Shown here in pieces: positions 35,820 through 42,933 of a stretch of 64,000 bases of DNA (positions within the stretch are counted from its first letter, which is position 1; every line of letters begins with the position of its first letter). The DNA comes from Teredinibacter turnerae T7901 (GTDB lineage Bacteria > Pseudomonadota > Gammaproteobacteria > Pseudomonadales > Cellvibrionaceae): the NCBI RefSeq assembly GCF_000023025.1, contig NC_012997.1:3221125-3285124 (forward strand). The letters run 5' to 3'. The notes beneath the pieces are model-generated. The model was not told where the DNA came from. It searched no databases and saw only the letters and a program-made list of their open reading frames with translations. A program made the position numbers and the translations under genes.

Positions 35820-36956
35820 TCAATGCTCCCCGGGGCTGAATGTTTGGCTTTTATATGCCGAGGCCGCAGCGACCGTATCGAGCAATACGTGCTCGCCTGG
35901 CTCCAGACCTGCAAGCACCACGTAATCGTCCGCGCCCACCGCTTTACCCAAACGCAGATAACGGAAGCTAACCCGGTTATCTGCGACTACATAAGCGGCT
36001 GTGACTTCGCCGCGATGCGCAACCGCCGCCGCGGGCACCAGCAGCGCTTCGGTTTGCTCCGTCACAAAAGCGACTTTCACCAATGTTCCAGGGAATACCG
36101 GTGTTTGAATAGCGCCCGAAGGCAAGGTCAACAACACAGAAAAACTTTGGCTGGCGGCATTAGCGCTGGGCGGTATCCGCATCTCATCCACCGCAACCGA
36201 CTGACCGGAAGCCAGAATGACCCGCGCTTTTTTGTGCTGGCGCAACGGCCCAATATGCTGCTGAGGAATTGCAACGCGAACCCGTAAATGGTCCAGCGAC
36301 AAGCCTTCAATTAAAGGTGTTCCAGGCGCGACTGTTGCGCCCACATCGGTCAGCCGCGCCACCACGATACCGCTGTAAGGCGCGATCACACGAGTATGCG
36401 ACACCCTTTCCTGCGCATCTTTCACCGCTGCGGTTGCCGATTCGACGCGGGCCAGCGCTGCCTGATTGGCAGCTTCCGCTTGATCAAATGCCGCTTTTGC
36501 CACCAGCCCTTTTTTAAAGACGTCGCTGATGCGCGCATACTGTTGGCTGGCTTCTGCAGCCCGTGCCCGAGCTTCTTCCAAACCCGCTTTCGCAGCCGCC
36601 AGCGCCGCTTGCTGTTCCGTATCGGTAAACCGTGCAACCACATCGCCTTTCGCAACAAAATCGCCCACGTCGAAGGGTAACTCGACTATCCGTCCGCTGG
36701 TCTGCGCAGACACCACCGCCTGATTGACCGCCTCTACCACCCCATCAAAGTCCATTTCACGCGGTACACTGGCGCGGGTAACCTGCACCTTTGGAATACC
36801 CGCCAACGTGGTGGCAATCTGCTTCTGCGGCACTGGCGCATGCTCACTCGAACATCCCAAAAACATGAACAAAAGCGCTGTGACGCCCGCGATCGACAGA
36901 CCTCGTCGACGTAATATGAATCTTGCGAACGGGTCAAGCGATGAAGTTTTCTCCAT
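35820..36956 (-). CDS. RND efflux periplasmic adaptor (membrane fusion) lipoprotein
   Basis: 378 residues from ATG 36956 (AAGGA about 8 nt upstream; a longer frame from 36992 lacks a ribosome site). The N-terminus has a hydrophobic segment ending in the lipobox MFLGC. Next are a lipoyl-like half motif (VVSAQTSGRIVELPFDVGDFV), a helical hairpin rich in Ala (about 105-165), the second half motif (TRVIAPYSGIVVARLTDVGATV) and beta-barrel domains. It links the inner membrane pump to an outer membrane channel. It precedes the pump gene with stop and start 2 nt apart and follows the DUF2892 gene by 20 nt. Confidence 0.92.
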   Translation of the reverse strand: MEKTSSLDPFARFILRRRGLSIAGVTALLFMFLGCSSEHAPVPQKQIATTLAGIPKVQVTRASVPREMDFDGVVEAVNQAVVSAQTSGRIVELPFDVGDFVAKGDVVARFTDTEQQAALAAAKAGLEEARARAAEASQQYARISDVFKKGLVAKAAFDQAEAANQAALARVESATAAVKDAQERVSHTRVIAPYSGIVVARLTDVGATVAPGTPLIEGLSLDHLRVRVAIPQQHIGPLRQHKKARVILASGQSVAVDEMRIPPSANAASQSFSVLLTLPSGAIQTPVFPGTLVKVAFVTEQTEALLVPAAAVAHRGEVTAAYVVADNRVSFRYLRLGKAVGADDYVVLAGLEPGEHVLLDTVAAASAYKSQTFSPGEH

Positions 36957-36976
36957 GGTAGCTTTCCTTATTATGA

Positions 36977-37213
36977 TTAGTTGGCACTGCACTTGAACGC
37001 CGCACCTGGGTTCACGCCCAGTTTATTCAGAATAATCACCAGCGGGCAGAAGCCGGTGAACGAGGCCTGCAGCAAATTGGCGCCAACAAACGCGGTGAAC
37101 CAAAGCCAGTAAGGACTGTGAAAATGCGCCAATGCCAAGCTTAGCAGTACGAATATTCCAGCAATACGAAATACCCAGGTATCTATGTTGGTGCCTTCAT
37201 TCATGTGCGTCAT
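36977..37213 (-). CDS. DUF2892-type small inner membrane protein
   Basis: 78 residues with two transmembrane helices (about 13-33 and 36-55). The family segment [19 protein letters not shown] and a C-terminal cysteine are present. Proteins of this family are found alone or fused to rhodanese domains in sulfur-handling proteins such as YgaP. It overlaps the end of the ArsR-type gene by 17 nt, with GGAGAG upstream of its ATG, so the two are translated together. The cysteines and the sulfur-sensor-like repressor hint at a link to reactive sulfur species. The exact role is unknown. Confidence 0.85.
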   Translation of the reverse strand: MTHMNEGTNIDTWVFRIAGIFVLLSLALAHFHSPYWLWFTAFVGANLLQASFTGFCPLVIILNKLGVNPGAAFKCSAN

Positions 37214-37580
37214 GTTTGTGCTCTCCGGTTACAGAATTGTCGTGCTGCACGCCGCAATAGTGCTGCTGCAGAATTTGAATGATCTGTAATGCGGGGCCTT
37301 CAGCAATAGCGTAGTAGATATGCTGGCAATCCCGCCGCGTCCGCACCAGATGCTCTTTACGCATGATGGCAAGGTGCTGCGACAGGGCCGACTGAGACAA
37401 TGGCACCCGTTGATTAAGTTGCGACACAGTAAACTCCCCACCAGCGCCCGCGAGAACACACAGCACCATAAGACGATGGGGATTGGCGAGGCTTTTAAGC
37501 AGTGTGGCAGCGGAGTCTGCATTGGCTGACACCTGTGCTATTTCGGTAACTTCGCTTAATACCTTGCTCAGATCAGCCAT
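37197..37580 (-). CDS. ArsR-family repressor, BigR/SqrR-like
   Basis: 127 residues from ATG 37580 (GGGAG 6 nt upstream; a frame nine codons longer lacks support). A winged helix-turn-helix of the ArsR type is clear: [36 protein letters not shown] and [13 protein letters not shown]. Cys41 (in MVLC) and Cys109 (in QHYCG) stand where BigR and SqrR carry the two cysteines that form a sulfur bridge with persulfides. A third cysteine, Cys85, is extra. The metal ligands of ArsR/SmtB (ELCVCDL-type motif) are absent. It is first in an operon with the DUF2892 protein, the RND adaptor and pump and a TonB-dependent receptor, which it probably represses. Confidence 0.88.
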   Translation of the reverse strand: MADLSKVLSEVTEIAQVSANADSAATLLKSLANPHRLMVLCVLAGAGGEFTVSQLNQRVPLSQSALSQHLAIMRKEHLVRTRRDCQHIYYAIAEGPALQIIQILQQHYCGVQHDNSVTGEHKHDAHE

Positions 37581-37673
37581 GCTCGTCTCCCACAGTATTT
37601 GTCGCACGGCGCTTCACTGCTGGGGATGCACCCAGGCCGCGAGTCGAACTCCACCCAGCACAGAATGCCCTTT

Positions 37674-37710
37674 TACCGTACCTTGCCTTACCGCACCTTG
37701 CCTTACCGCA
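37674..37710. repeat. 15-nt tandem repeat upstream of the ArsR-type gene
   Basis: TACCGTACCTTGCCT and TACCGCACCTTGCCT followed by a partial third copy (TACCGCA), about 100 nt before the repressor start codon. It may be a slippage product in the leader region. Confidence 0.75.
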
Positions 37711-37780
37711 CAGCGCTTCCGGCATTACAAACCATAGATACACTCACAGGCTTTCCAGTAGCGCCAGCCAACCTAGAGAT

Positions 37781-37793
37781 ATCTAATTTAGAT
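37781..37793. promoter_or_regulatory. Palindrome ATCTAA-T-TTAGAT, candidate operator of the efflux operon
   Basis: A perfect dyad lies in a very AT-rich stretch (37774-37812) about 200 nt before the repressor gene, with related half-sites on both sides (ATATCTA, TTATCTAATATAG). ArsR-type repressors bind such dyads, and the AT-rich make-up is like known BigR sites. The assignment is by position only. Confidence 0.5.
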
Positions 37794-37899
37794 TTATCTA
37801 ATATAGTGGATATGAGCTTCCCGTGCAACATTCGCGGGTAACAAATCTTGTGTTGAGATGGGCTCCGCTAGCTAAACAACACGGAGATAAAGTGACGCG

Positions 37900-38649
37900 T
37901 CAGGGGCGACTCCGACTCGCAATCATGCCTTGAAAAACGAAAAACAACATGAGACTCAAGAGCAGCATTGCCGCCGCTATCCAGCCAAATAACACTGGCG
38001 CTAGCATCATTGTCGACATCAGGGATTCCTGATAGTAGAAAAACCACTGGTGCCCCGGTGGAAACACCTGCACATGCATAAAATTAAAGACCGTTTCCGG
38101 GCCAATAATCAAAACAGCAAACACTGCGGGCAGCAGCCAGATTGCCAGCCCGGCACATTGGTCAAGCAAACGCGGCAGTGCACGTTTGCGCCAAAGCAAC
38201 ACAGAAGCAATCCCCCAGACGAGTATTGCGCCCAGTGCAACCACGCGTAAAAAGTCGATTAAATTTGCTACATCCTGGAGGTGTTCTATCTCGGGTGCCC
38301 GCAGCAACAATTGCACGCCGCCACTGCTGGGGGTTTGGTAGTGTATTTGCGCGAGACCCTCGCCACCGTGATGTACGCTGTAGTTAATCTGCTGAAACAG
38401 ATCGATACGCTGTGCACGCGTGGTATCGGCAAAACCCGGTTTAAACCGGTTTAGCGGCCCGTACTTCTCAATGCCCTCTTCGATCCCTCCGATGTCATGC
38501 CAGAGACCATAGCCGAAATTGCTCAGCGCAAGAACAAACCAGCTGATAGAGAGCGCTGTAACAAACGACAGCAATGCATAGCCCCCGGCAAGGACACATC
38601 GTCTAAACAATGTGCTGACGTTCGAATTGCGCGCGGTATGCTTTGCCAT
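37900..38649 (-). CDS. DUF1461-type integral membrane protein
   Basis: 249 residues with about four transmembrane helices (about 22-44, 128-152, 166-186 and 215-240) and a large extracytoplasmic loop between the first two. The family's segment with EHLQDVANLI before the second helix, and the later FNFMHVQVFPPGHQWFFYY, match DUF1461. The molecular role of this family is not known to me. It is the last gene of the redox operon, 85 nt after apbE. Confidence 0.78.
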   Translation of the reverse strand: MAKHTARNSNVSTLFRRCVLAGGYALLSFVTALSISWFVLALSNFGYGLWHDIGGIEEGIEKYGPLNRFKPGFADTTRAQRIDLFQQINYSVHHGGEGLAQIHYQTPSSGGVQLLLRAPEIEHLQDVANLIDFLRVVALGAILVWGIASVLLWRKRALPRLLDQCAGLAIWLLPAVFAVLIIGPETVFNFMHVQVFPPGHQWFFYYQESLMSTMMLAPVLFGWIAAAMLLLSLMLFFVFQGMIASRSRP

Positions 38650-38734
38650 AGTCCCCTCACAGACCGTACTTCAGAAATGAGAGCTGGCATGGTAGAGATA
38701 TGCGCCCAGAAAGGCAAAATTCGGGCAGGAGAAA

Positions 38735-39634
38735 TCAGTTAACCAAATTTCCGTCCATACTGAGGTTTTGATCAATTTGCAGGTAGTGCACACCGGAGTC
38801 TGCCAACCAGTTAGTATCGGTTTCACTTTTTAGCATCGCCACACTGGCGAAAGACCCGGCCAACAAACACTGATCGGCGATGACTGTTACCGAAATCCGC
38901 TGTGGCCGAATGGAAAAACCATTGCGCGGATTTAGCAGGTGGCAATAGCGCTCACCGTCAATCAGCATAAAACGCTCGTAGTCGCCGCTTGTGGCTATAG
39001 CGCCACGGGACATTGGAATACGTGCAATCGCCTGCTCCTGCTTGCGCGGATGTTGAATACCCACCTGCCAGGGCGCGTTATCCGGGTGCGGACCGACAAC
39101 TGCGATATCGCCACCTAAATTAACCAGCCCGTGTTCCACGCCCTCGGCTTTGAGCAGCGCTACCAGTTGGTCCGCCGCATATTCTTTTACGAACCCGCCA
39201 AAATCAATTTCCATCCCGACGGTCGGCAAATAAAAATAGGGCGCCTCCCAGCGCACCTGCTGCCACCCTATTCTCGGTAGAAGCTGCTGCAGGCGTTCCG
39301 CCTCTGGAAGCTTGCCCGAACGGAAATTCCACACACGACGTAGAATTCCAGAAGTGATATCAAACAAGCCATCACTCTGCTCGAACAGCACTTGAGCGTA
39401 ATTGAGCAACCCGGCAGTCTCGGAATCGACTTCAACCGGCTCGCCTCCACCTGCGGCACGATTTATTTGCGATGTTACACTTTTTGGCCGGTACCGCGTG
39501 TACTTGGCTTCCAGTGCTTCGAGACGTGCCACAGCATTGTGAATTATCCCAGAAGCGGCAGCTTCGCTCGCGTAGAACTGGATCTCGCAGCGGCTGCCCA
39601 TCGCCTTAAAACTGTGTTTGTGCAAAGAGAGCAT
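38735..39634 (-). CDS. apbE: FAD:protein FMN transferase (ApbE)
   Basis: 299 residues of the ApbE family, which links FMN through a phosphoester bond to Thr or Ser in exported redox proteins. Family motifs include FKAMGSRCEIQFY at the N-terminus, DGLFDITSG, MEIDFGGFVKEYAAD, GLVNLGGDIAV and HLLNPRNG. No clear signal peptide or lipobox is seen, which is unusual because most ApbE proteins act in the periplasm; the start could be misplaced or export could differ. Its start overlaps the stop of the DUF3570 gene in a TAATG arrangement, so they are translationally coupled. The DUF3570 protein carries SGAS and SGAT motifs and is the probable substrate. Confidence 0.92.
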   Translation of the reverse strand: MLSLHKHSFKAMGSRCEIQFYASEAAASGIIHNAVARLEALEAKYTRYRPKSVTSQINRAAGGGEPVEVDSETAGLLNYAQVLFEQSDGLFDITSGILRRVWNFRSGKLPEAERLQQLLPRIGWQQVRWEAPYFYLPTVGMEIDFGGFVKEYAADQLVALLKAEGVEHGLVNLGGDIAVVGPHPDNAPWQVGIQHPRKQEQAIARIPMSRGAIATSGDYERFMLIDGERYCHLLNPRNGFSIRPQRISVTVIADQCLLAGSFASVAMLKSETDTNWLADSGVHYLQIDQNLSMDGNLVN

Positions 39635-40791
39635 TAGAACGACGTCCCCACTCCCAGGGAAATCGCGCTGTAACTTAGCAATGCCGGGTGGTCACCGCTA
39701 GCGGAATAGTTTTCGTACTGTAAATTTACAGAGACCGTATTCCATTGGCGAATCACTTTAAAGCGCGCACTTACCGCAGAAAACTCGGACAGACGATAGT
39801 CACTGGAATAAAACCCATCTGCACGGCGGTTCTCATAAAACGGCTCATAGAAGGTTGCCGCCGACTGATGGTAATAACGCAGCGATGGCACTAGCTGCCA
39901 TTTACTACCGAGATTTTGGTACCAGGCTAGGTCGAGGCTTTCCGACGTTACTTCCCAATCGTTTTGGTAGAGTTTGATATCTGTGTGCAGCGCAGCTTGC
40001 GCCTCTGGAAAAAACTGGCGCAGCATCAGCGACCCGCCAACTTGATTCTGCACATCCGGGCGGTTGTCGCGCACAATTTCGTTATCTACCCACGCCAGTT
40101 TGTAGGCATCAGACAAATAACCATCCAGCGAAGTAACGCCAATATTCATACCGAACAATCGGTTGCGGGTCATTACGATGGAATACCCCAAATATCCCCG
40201 CAGGCGGTTTTTAATTTCTTCTACAGGACGCCCCGCATAAATATCGGCATCTGTGGCATTGATAAAATCGCGACTGCCGCTAATTCCCCAACTCAAGGTG
40301 CCGCGTTGTTGCAGTGTCCGCCACTGGCCGCTATAGCCAAACGCCAGCGACTCATAATCGTTCTCTGCAGACACACTTAGCGATAAGGTCGTCTCCGAAG
40401 ACGCGTTGTAACTGCGAAAGTCCATGCCCAGCTCGTTGCGCGCTTCGTCAATCGTGGCACCACTCATTACCTGTACCGCTTCTCCCTCAGCATTAGGTAC
40501 CACATACCAGGGCGACGCGCCCGACATAGTTTCGTTGACAACACTGAGCGAAATTTCCGTATCTTCCGATACAGGAGTTTTCACACTCAGTTGATGTACT
40601 TGTATTTGGTATCGCTCGAGACTGCCTTCAGCGACATCTTTTGCATCCATTTCACCTTCGCTGTAATTGGTAAAGCGATAGGCAATTTGCGTTTTTTGAT
40701 CGGGTGGATTGGCCAGCGCGGGTTGCGCAAGCCCCGAAAGCATCATGGCCGCCGAACTCAGTGCCGCCAGGGTCGATTTTTTTTCCTGCAT
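39634..40791 (-). CDS. DUF3570 outer membrane beta-barrel, probable flavinylated redox protein
   Basis: 385 residues: signal peptide 1-27 (QPALA), then alternating hydrophobic strands typical of an outer membrane barrel, ending in an aromatic residue (VGTSF). It matches DUF3570. Near the N-terminus two motifs, MSGAS-PWY (Ser93) and MSGAT-IDE (Thr113), look like the [S/T]GA[S/T] sites where ApbE attaches FMN in NqrB/NqrC-type proteins. DUF3570 genes are known to sit beside apbE. The apbE gene starts at the stop codon of this gene, and the DUF4266 lipoprotein gene is just upstream. It may carry covalent flavin near or across the outer membrane and pass electrons. That role is inferred; no biochemical function is established as far as I know. 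Confidence 0.85.
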   Translation of the reverse strand: MQEKKSTLAALSSAAMMLSGLAQPALANPPDQKTQIAYRFTNYSEGEMDAKDVAEGSLERYQIQVHQLSVKTPVSEDTEISLSVVNETMSGASPWYVVPNAEGEAVQVMSGATIDEARNELGMDFRSYNASSETTLSLSVSAENDYESLAFGYSGQWRTLQQRGTLSWGISGSRDFINATDADIYAGRPVEEIKNRLRGYLGYSIVMTRNRLFGMNIGVTSLDGYLSDAYKLAWVDNEIVRDNRPDVQNQVGGSLMLRQFFPEAQAALHTDIKLYQNDWEVTSESLDLAWYQNLGSKWQLVPSLRYYHQSAATFYEPFYENRRADGFYSSDYRLSEFSAVSARFKVIRQWNTVSVNLQYENYSASGDHPALLSYSAISLGVGTSF

Positions 40792-40864
40792 GGTTAACTC
40801 TCTGTTACCGCCAAATTTGTTATCGACAATGCTGCTCTAACGTCAGCGTTATCAACAACCGGAC

Positions 40865-41077
40865 TCAGTTACAACCGCAACCACCGCCCGCGCCGGCGGC
40901 TACGGATTGGGACGCTTCTTTACTGTGGTAAATATGGTCCTGAATCTTTTGCTCCAGCGGGTCTGGCGTAAATGCCATTTCATTGCGCGCTAAATTACCG
41001 CGCTCCCACACTTTAACTTGGGTGCATCCTGTTGCTGCGATAGCAACAAGCACCGCGACTATAAACCGAATTATCAC
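40865..41077 (-). CDS. DUF4266 small lipoprotein
   Basis: 70 residues. It starts at GTG 41077, overlapping the TlpA stop by 4 nt (GTGA), with AAGGAG upstream. It has a lipoprotein signal with lipobox AATGC (cysteine about residue 18) and the conserved segment VKVWERGNLARNEMAF, and ends in a glycine-rich tail with two cysteines (GGGCGCN). This matches DUF4266, which occurs with DUF3570 proteins. The C-terminal cysteine pair could bind metal or undergo thiol exchange with the thioredoxin encoded just before. Confidence 0.88.
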   Translation of the reverse strand: MIIRFIVAVLVAIAATGCTQVKVWERGNLARNEMAFTPDPLEQKIQDHIYHSKEASQSVAAGAGGGCGCN

Positions 41078-41595
41078 GAAGGCTCCTTCAATAATTGGCT
41101 CACCAGTTGTTCAATTTTTTGGGGTTCATCTTTATGAAAACCCACGATTTCTGCACGAGCAACGCCTTTTTTATCAATAATCACGGCGCTGGGCATGCCT
41201 TTAATTTGAAAAATCTGGGCCGCAGCACCTTTTGGGTCTGTCGCTAACGGAAACGATACCGGAAACTTTTTGAGGAATCCGTTTGCATCCGCCGTATTTT
41301 CATCCAGGTTTACACCAACCACTTCAAACCCCTCAGCCTGATACTTGGTTCGCAATTCATTCAGTACAGGAAAAGACGCGCGGCAAGGCCCGCACCAGGA
41401 TGCCCAGAAATCCAGATAGACCACTTTGCCGCGATAATCGGCCAGTGTAAAGCCTGCGTCGTCGTGATTTGACAGGGTTGTTAACACCAACCCAGGCGCA
41501 GGCTTGCCAATTTCCACTGCTGCCACACTTGCGCTCAAAAAACAGCCAGCAACAATTCCACTCAACGCGCGAAAAACGTTTTTACCACTTAACAT
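41074..41595 (-). CDS. TlpA-type periplasmic thioredoxin
   Basis: 173 residues from ATG 41595 (GAGAGAAC upstream); an ATG at 41616 is an alternative, and a still longer frame overlaps the preceding gene. A signal peptide covers about 1-26 (LSASVAA). The AhpC/TSA-TlpA-like domain has the active site WASWCGPCRASFP and the cis-proline segment GMPSAVIID. It would reduce disulfides in the periplasm, for instance to prepare the CxxCH cysteines of the c-type cytochrome encoded upstream or the cysteines of the DUF4266 lipoprotein. It is between the DUF1552 gene (43 nt gap) and the DUF4266 gene (4-nt overlap). Confidence 0.9.
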   Translation of the reverse strand: MLSGKNVFRALSGIVAGCFLSASVAAVEIGKPAPGLVLTTLSNHDDAGFTLADYRGKVVYLDFWASWCGPCRASFPVLNELRTKYQAEGFEVVGVNLDENTADANGFLKKFPVSFPLATDPKGAAAQIFQIKGMPSAVIIDKKGVARAEIVGFHKDEPQKIEQLVSQLLKEPS

Positions 41596-41638
41596 ACTCA
41601 GTTCTCTCGTAAACATCTTAAGAAAAAAATTCTGCAGG

Positions 41639-42907
41639 TCAGAACAATATGTTGCTCGCAGGCCCTGCGGGCGCGTAGCCACCAATATTGCCGTACACGC
41701 CCATGTACTCGGCAGCGGTATCCAGCAGCTGGTGATGGTTGCCCACCGAAATCACGCGGCCACGATTTACCGCGCTACCACCACCGGCCAGCATATATGG
41801 CGCATCCGACCCTGTGTGCGCATTGCCATCCGCCATATCAGTTACCTGCACGACCAGCGTGGAGTCGATCATTTTGCCACCAGCAGGATCGTCCTCTTCG
41901 GCAAGCCGGCGAATAAGGTGTGCAACCCGCTCGGAAAAGTAGGTGCGGTAGGAAGCGTAGTAATCCAGGTTTCCGCTGTGGATGGAGGTGTGATAATCAC
42001 CAGAAAGCCCCGTCACGGCAAAATCCGATTGATGGGTACCGAGCTGCATAGTGACAACGCGCGTGAGATTACACTTCAATGCGAGAATGGCATTTTCTGA
42101 CTGCAGTGCAAATAAATTGGTGAATTCCGTATCGACCTGCTGCGCAGAAAGCCCTTGCGGATTAAATAGTGGGTCGCTACAACCCGCTGGTGCAGAACCC
42201 TGTGAGGCGGCATCTATGTCTGACTGTAATTTGGCAATTGCATCCTGATGCTCTTCCAACCGGTGCAATTCATAATTGCCAAGTCGGGTTTTAATTTTTT
42301 CCAACGCCGCGCGATTAATTTCCAACATTTTTTTATCACGTTTAGCGCCGATCGGGCTCGCATCAATGGCGCCGCCAAATAATTTTTCGAATGCGGTTTG
42401 CGGATTGTCCTGATAATCCGTTACTGCAGCAAAACCCCGCGCAGAAATTGGGTCCAGGCCACGGGTTCGAATACCGAGGCGCAACGATGCCACAGGTGAT
42501 GTGGAACCGACAGTTTCGCCCAGAGCGAGATCGATAGTACCTGTGACACCATCGGCAAAAGCACCGAGCACGCGCTGGGTGAGACCGTGACCACCGCCAC
42601 CAACAATTTCCACATCACGCAGAAAAACGCAGTGGTTTTTTACATCTTCCAACGGCGCAGAACACGTTTTAAGCGTGAGGTCGTCACTTGGCGTGTAAGA
42701 GTAACTAGCAGCCAATGGCGTGCCATCTGGCACATACAGAAAAATTACCCGGCGCATATCCACGGCCGCAGCCATCGCCTGGCGGCCGAGCAACAACCCG
42801 GCGCCCAACCCCGAGGCTTGCAGCACCGGCAAGCTTAAGCCCGCCTTGCCGATAAACTTAAGGAATTCACGACGTTTTAACAGCGCAGTTTCTTTTGTAT
42901 GACTCAT
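41639..42907 (-). CDS. DUF1552 secreted protein with Tat-like signal
   Basis: 422 residues from ATG 42907 (GAGG about 10 nt upstream). The N-terminus has a twin-arginine-like signal (KRREFLKFIGKAGLSLP), which implies export in folded form, perhaps with a cofactor. The body matches the DUF1552 family, related to DUF1501/sulfatase-like hydrolases (VIFLYVPDGTPL, VEIVGGGGHGLTQRVLGAF, LVVQVTDMADGNAHTGSDAP, LAGGG). These genes usually lie next to DUF1592/DUF1588 cytochromes, as here (26 nt gap). Such pairs are common in Planctomycetes, myxobacteria and marine polysaccharide degraders. The catalysed reaction is unknown. Confidence 0.87.
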   Translation of the reverse strand: MSHTKETALLKRREFLKFIGKAGLSLPVLQASGLGAGLLLGRQAMAAAVDMRRVIFLYVPDGTPLAASYSYTPSDDLTLKTCSAPLEDVKNHCVFLRDVEIVGGGGHGLTQRVLGAFADGVTGTIDLALGETVGSTSPVASLRLGIRTRGLDPISARGFAAVTDYQDNPQTAFEKLFGGAIDASPIGAKRDKKMLEINRAALEKIKTRLGNYELHRLEEHQDAIAKLQSDIDAASQGSAPAGCSDPLFNPQGLSAQQVDTEFTNLFALQSENAILALKCNLTRVVTMQLGTHQSDFAVTGLSGDYHTSIHSGNLDYYASYRTYFSERVAHLIRRLAEEDDPAGGKMIDSTLVVQVTDMADGNAHTGSDAPYMLAGGGSAVNRGRVISVGNHHQLLDTAAEYMGVYGNIGGYAPAGPASNILF

Positions 42908-42933
42908 TTTATTTCTACCTCGCATTTTCCCGT

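Noticed and set aside
36977-37213. Cytochrome or rhodanese function for the small membrane protein
   Set aside because: It lacks a rhodanese domain and a haem motif; only the DUF2892 membrane part is present.
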